Below, in pieces: positions 6,432-7,305 of a stretch of 7,305 nucleotides of DNA. The notes below the pieces were generated by a model. It saw only the letters and a program-made list of their open reading frames with translations. It was not told the origin of the DNA and ran no database searches. A program made the position numbers and the translations under genes. Origin of the DNA: an uncultured beta proteobacterium (GTDB taxonomy: Bacteria > Pseudomonadota > Gammaproteobacteria > Burkholderiales > Burkholderiaceae_C); assembly GCA_903944555.1 (NCBI GenBank), contig CAJASG010000600.1, positions 1 to 7,305 of the forward strand. Direction: 5' to 3'. Within the stretch, counting starts at the first letter, position 1. Every line of letters begins with the position of its first letter.

Positions 6432-7305
6432 TTAGTTGGAATCCAGCTTGAAAATTGCAACAGTCGTCACAAGATCATCGGCCTGCAGCTTGAGGCTGCC
6501 CGCGGCGGCGGCCATCTCTTCCACCAGCTCGGCATTTTGTTGCGTCATGCGGTCCATCAGCGTTACTGCCTCACCCAGCTGTGAAACGCCTTCGCTTTGC
6601 TCATTGCTGTCGATACTGATTTCGCCCATGATCTCGGTGACTTGGCGAATGCTGCCCACCACCTCTGTCATGGTTGTGCCGGCGTGGTCGACCAATACGG
6701 TGCCGCGCTCAACCCGCTCGACGCTCGCATTAATCAGGGCTTTGATCTCTCTGGCGGCTTCGGCAGATCGGCCTGCCAAAGAGCGCACTTCGCTGGCCAC
6801 CACCGCAAAACCGCGCCCTTGTTCACCGGCACGGGCCGCTTCAACCGCTGCATTGAGTGCCAGAATATTGGTCTGAAATGCAATGCCGTCAATGACCTGA
6901 ATGATGTCGGAAATCTTGTTGGACGAATCATTGATACCCCGCATGGTCTCAACAACCTCGGCGACTACTTCACCGCCCCGCGTAGCGATGGAGGATGCGT
7001 TCATCGCCAATTGATTTGCTTTTTGGGCATTGTTCGCGTTTTGTTTGATCTTGCTGCTGAGGTCGTGCACGGCTGCGGTGGTTTGTTCCAGAGACGCCGC
7101 CTGGCTTTCGGTCCGCGAAGACAGGTCATGGTCACTTTGCTCAATGCCCAAACTGGCAGATGCAACACCGTCGGCACCTACGCGCACCTGAGACACGACC
7201 TTGATGAGTTGCTGCTGCATGTCTTTCAAAGAGTGCAGCAGCATCGCTGTTTCATTGCTGCCACTCACCTCAAACGGCTGGCTCAGGTCGCCAGATGCGA
7301 CCGTG
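6432..7305 (-). CDS. Methyl-accepting chemotaxis protein (5' part outside window)
   Basis: The C-terminal 290 residues of a transmembrane chemoreceptor, which would signal through CheW and CheA to the flagellar motor. The frame is open to the right edge, so the N-terminal ligand-binding domain and membrane segments are missing. The first visible residues, [13 protein letters not shown], are the end of a HAMP domain. A methylation helix with [17 protein letters not shown] follows (visible residues about 63-79). The highly conserved hairpin tip [39 protein letters not shown] is centred near visible residues 139-177 and is essentially the Tsr-type consensus. A second methylation helix follows, and the protein ends VAIFKLDSN with a TAA stop at 6432. 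There is no C-terminal NWETF-like pentapeptide for CheR/CheB docking. The tip matches E. coli Tsr as recalled, suggesting the same 36-heptad class. The ligand cannot be deduced. Confidence 0.97.
   Translation of the reverse strand, partial: TVASGDLSQPFEVSGSNETAMLLHSLKDMQQQLIKVVSQVRVGADGVASASLGIEQSDHDLSSRTESQAASLEQTTAAVHDLSSKIKQNANNAQKANQLAMNASSIATRGGEVVAEVVETMRGINDSSNKISDIIQVIDGIAFQTNILALNAAVEAARAGEQGRGFAVVASEVRSLAGRSAEAAREIKALINASVERVERGTVLVDHAGTTMTEVVGSIRQVTEIMGEISIDSNEQSEGVSQLGEAVTLMDRMTQQNAELVEEMAAAAGSLKLQADDLVTTVAIFKLDSN

Noticed and set aside
1..7305. Mobile element, phage, CRISPR or defence system
   Set aside because: No transposase, integrase, terminal inverted repeats, regularly spaced repeats or defence-type domains were seen in any of the genes or gaps.

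Overview
The window looks like a piece of a betaproteobacterial chromosome, probably Burkholderiales and possibly Comamonadaceae. This is inferred from the moderately high GC content, codon use and protein style; no rRNA or other taxonomic marker is present. There are no tRNA or rRNA genes, no insertion sequences and no CRISPR array. The genes are intact except for the two cut by the window ends.

Left region (1-3202): a minus-strand ABC-transporter operon reads leftward out of the window. Its first gene encodes a periplasmic binding protein that closely resembles E. coli YdcS. The second encodes the matching ATPase, resembling YdcT, whose C-terminus is cut off at base 1. The permease genes are expected beyond the left edge. 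A LysR-type regulator is transcribed divergently from ydcS across a 233-bp gap that holds several short palindromes, so it is the obvious candidate regulator of the transporter. A strong intrinsic terminator follows the lysR gene.

Middle region (3278-5706): a membrane-bound hybrid-free sensor histidine kinase (minus strand) is divergent from a small secreted solute-binding protein (plus strand). Their 107-bp shared upstream region carries a 16-bp near-perfect palindrome. The kinase has no response regulator beside it and the binding protein has no permease or ATPase beside it. The two may therefore form a ligand-sensing pair, and this is the least conventional arrangement in the window.

Right region (5765-7305): the C-terminal part of a methyl-accepting chemotaxis protein enters from the right edge on the minus strand. 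It is followed on the same strand by a small Pro/Ala-rich cytoplasmic protein of unknown function.

Taken together, the window is a transport and environmental-sensing neighbourhood: a polyamine-type uptake operon with its own regulator, a two-component-type sensor with a possible periplasmic partner, and a chemoreceptor. No clearly novel defence or mobile system is visible.
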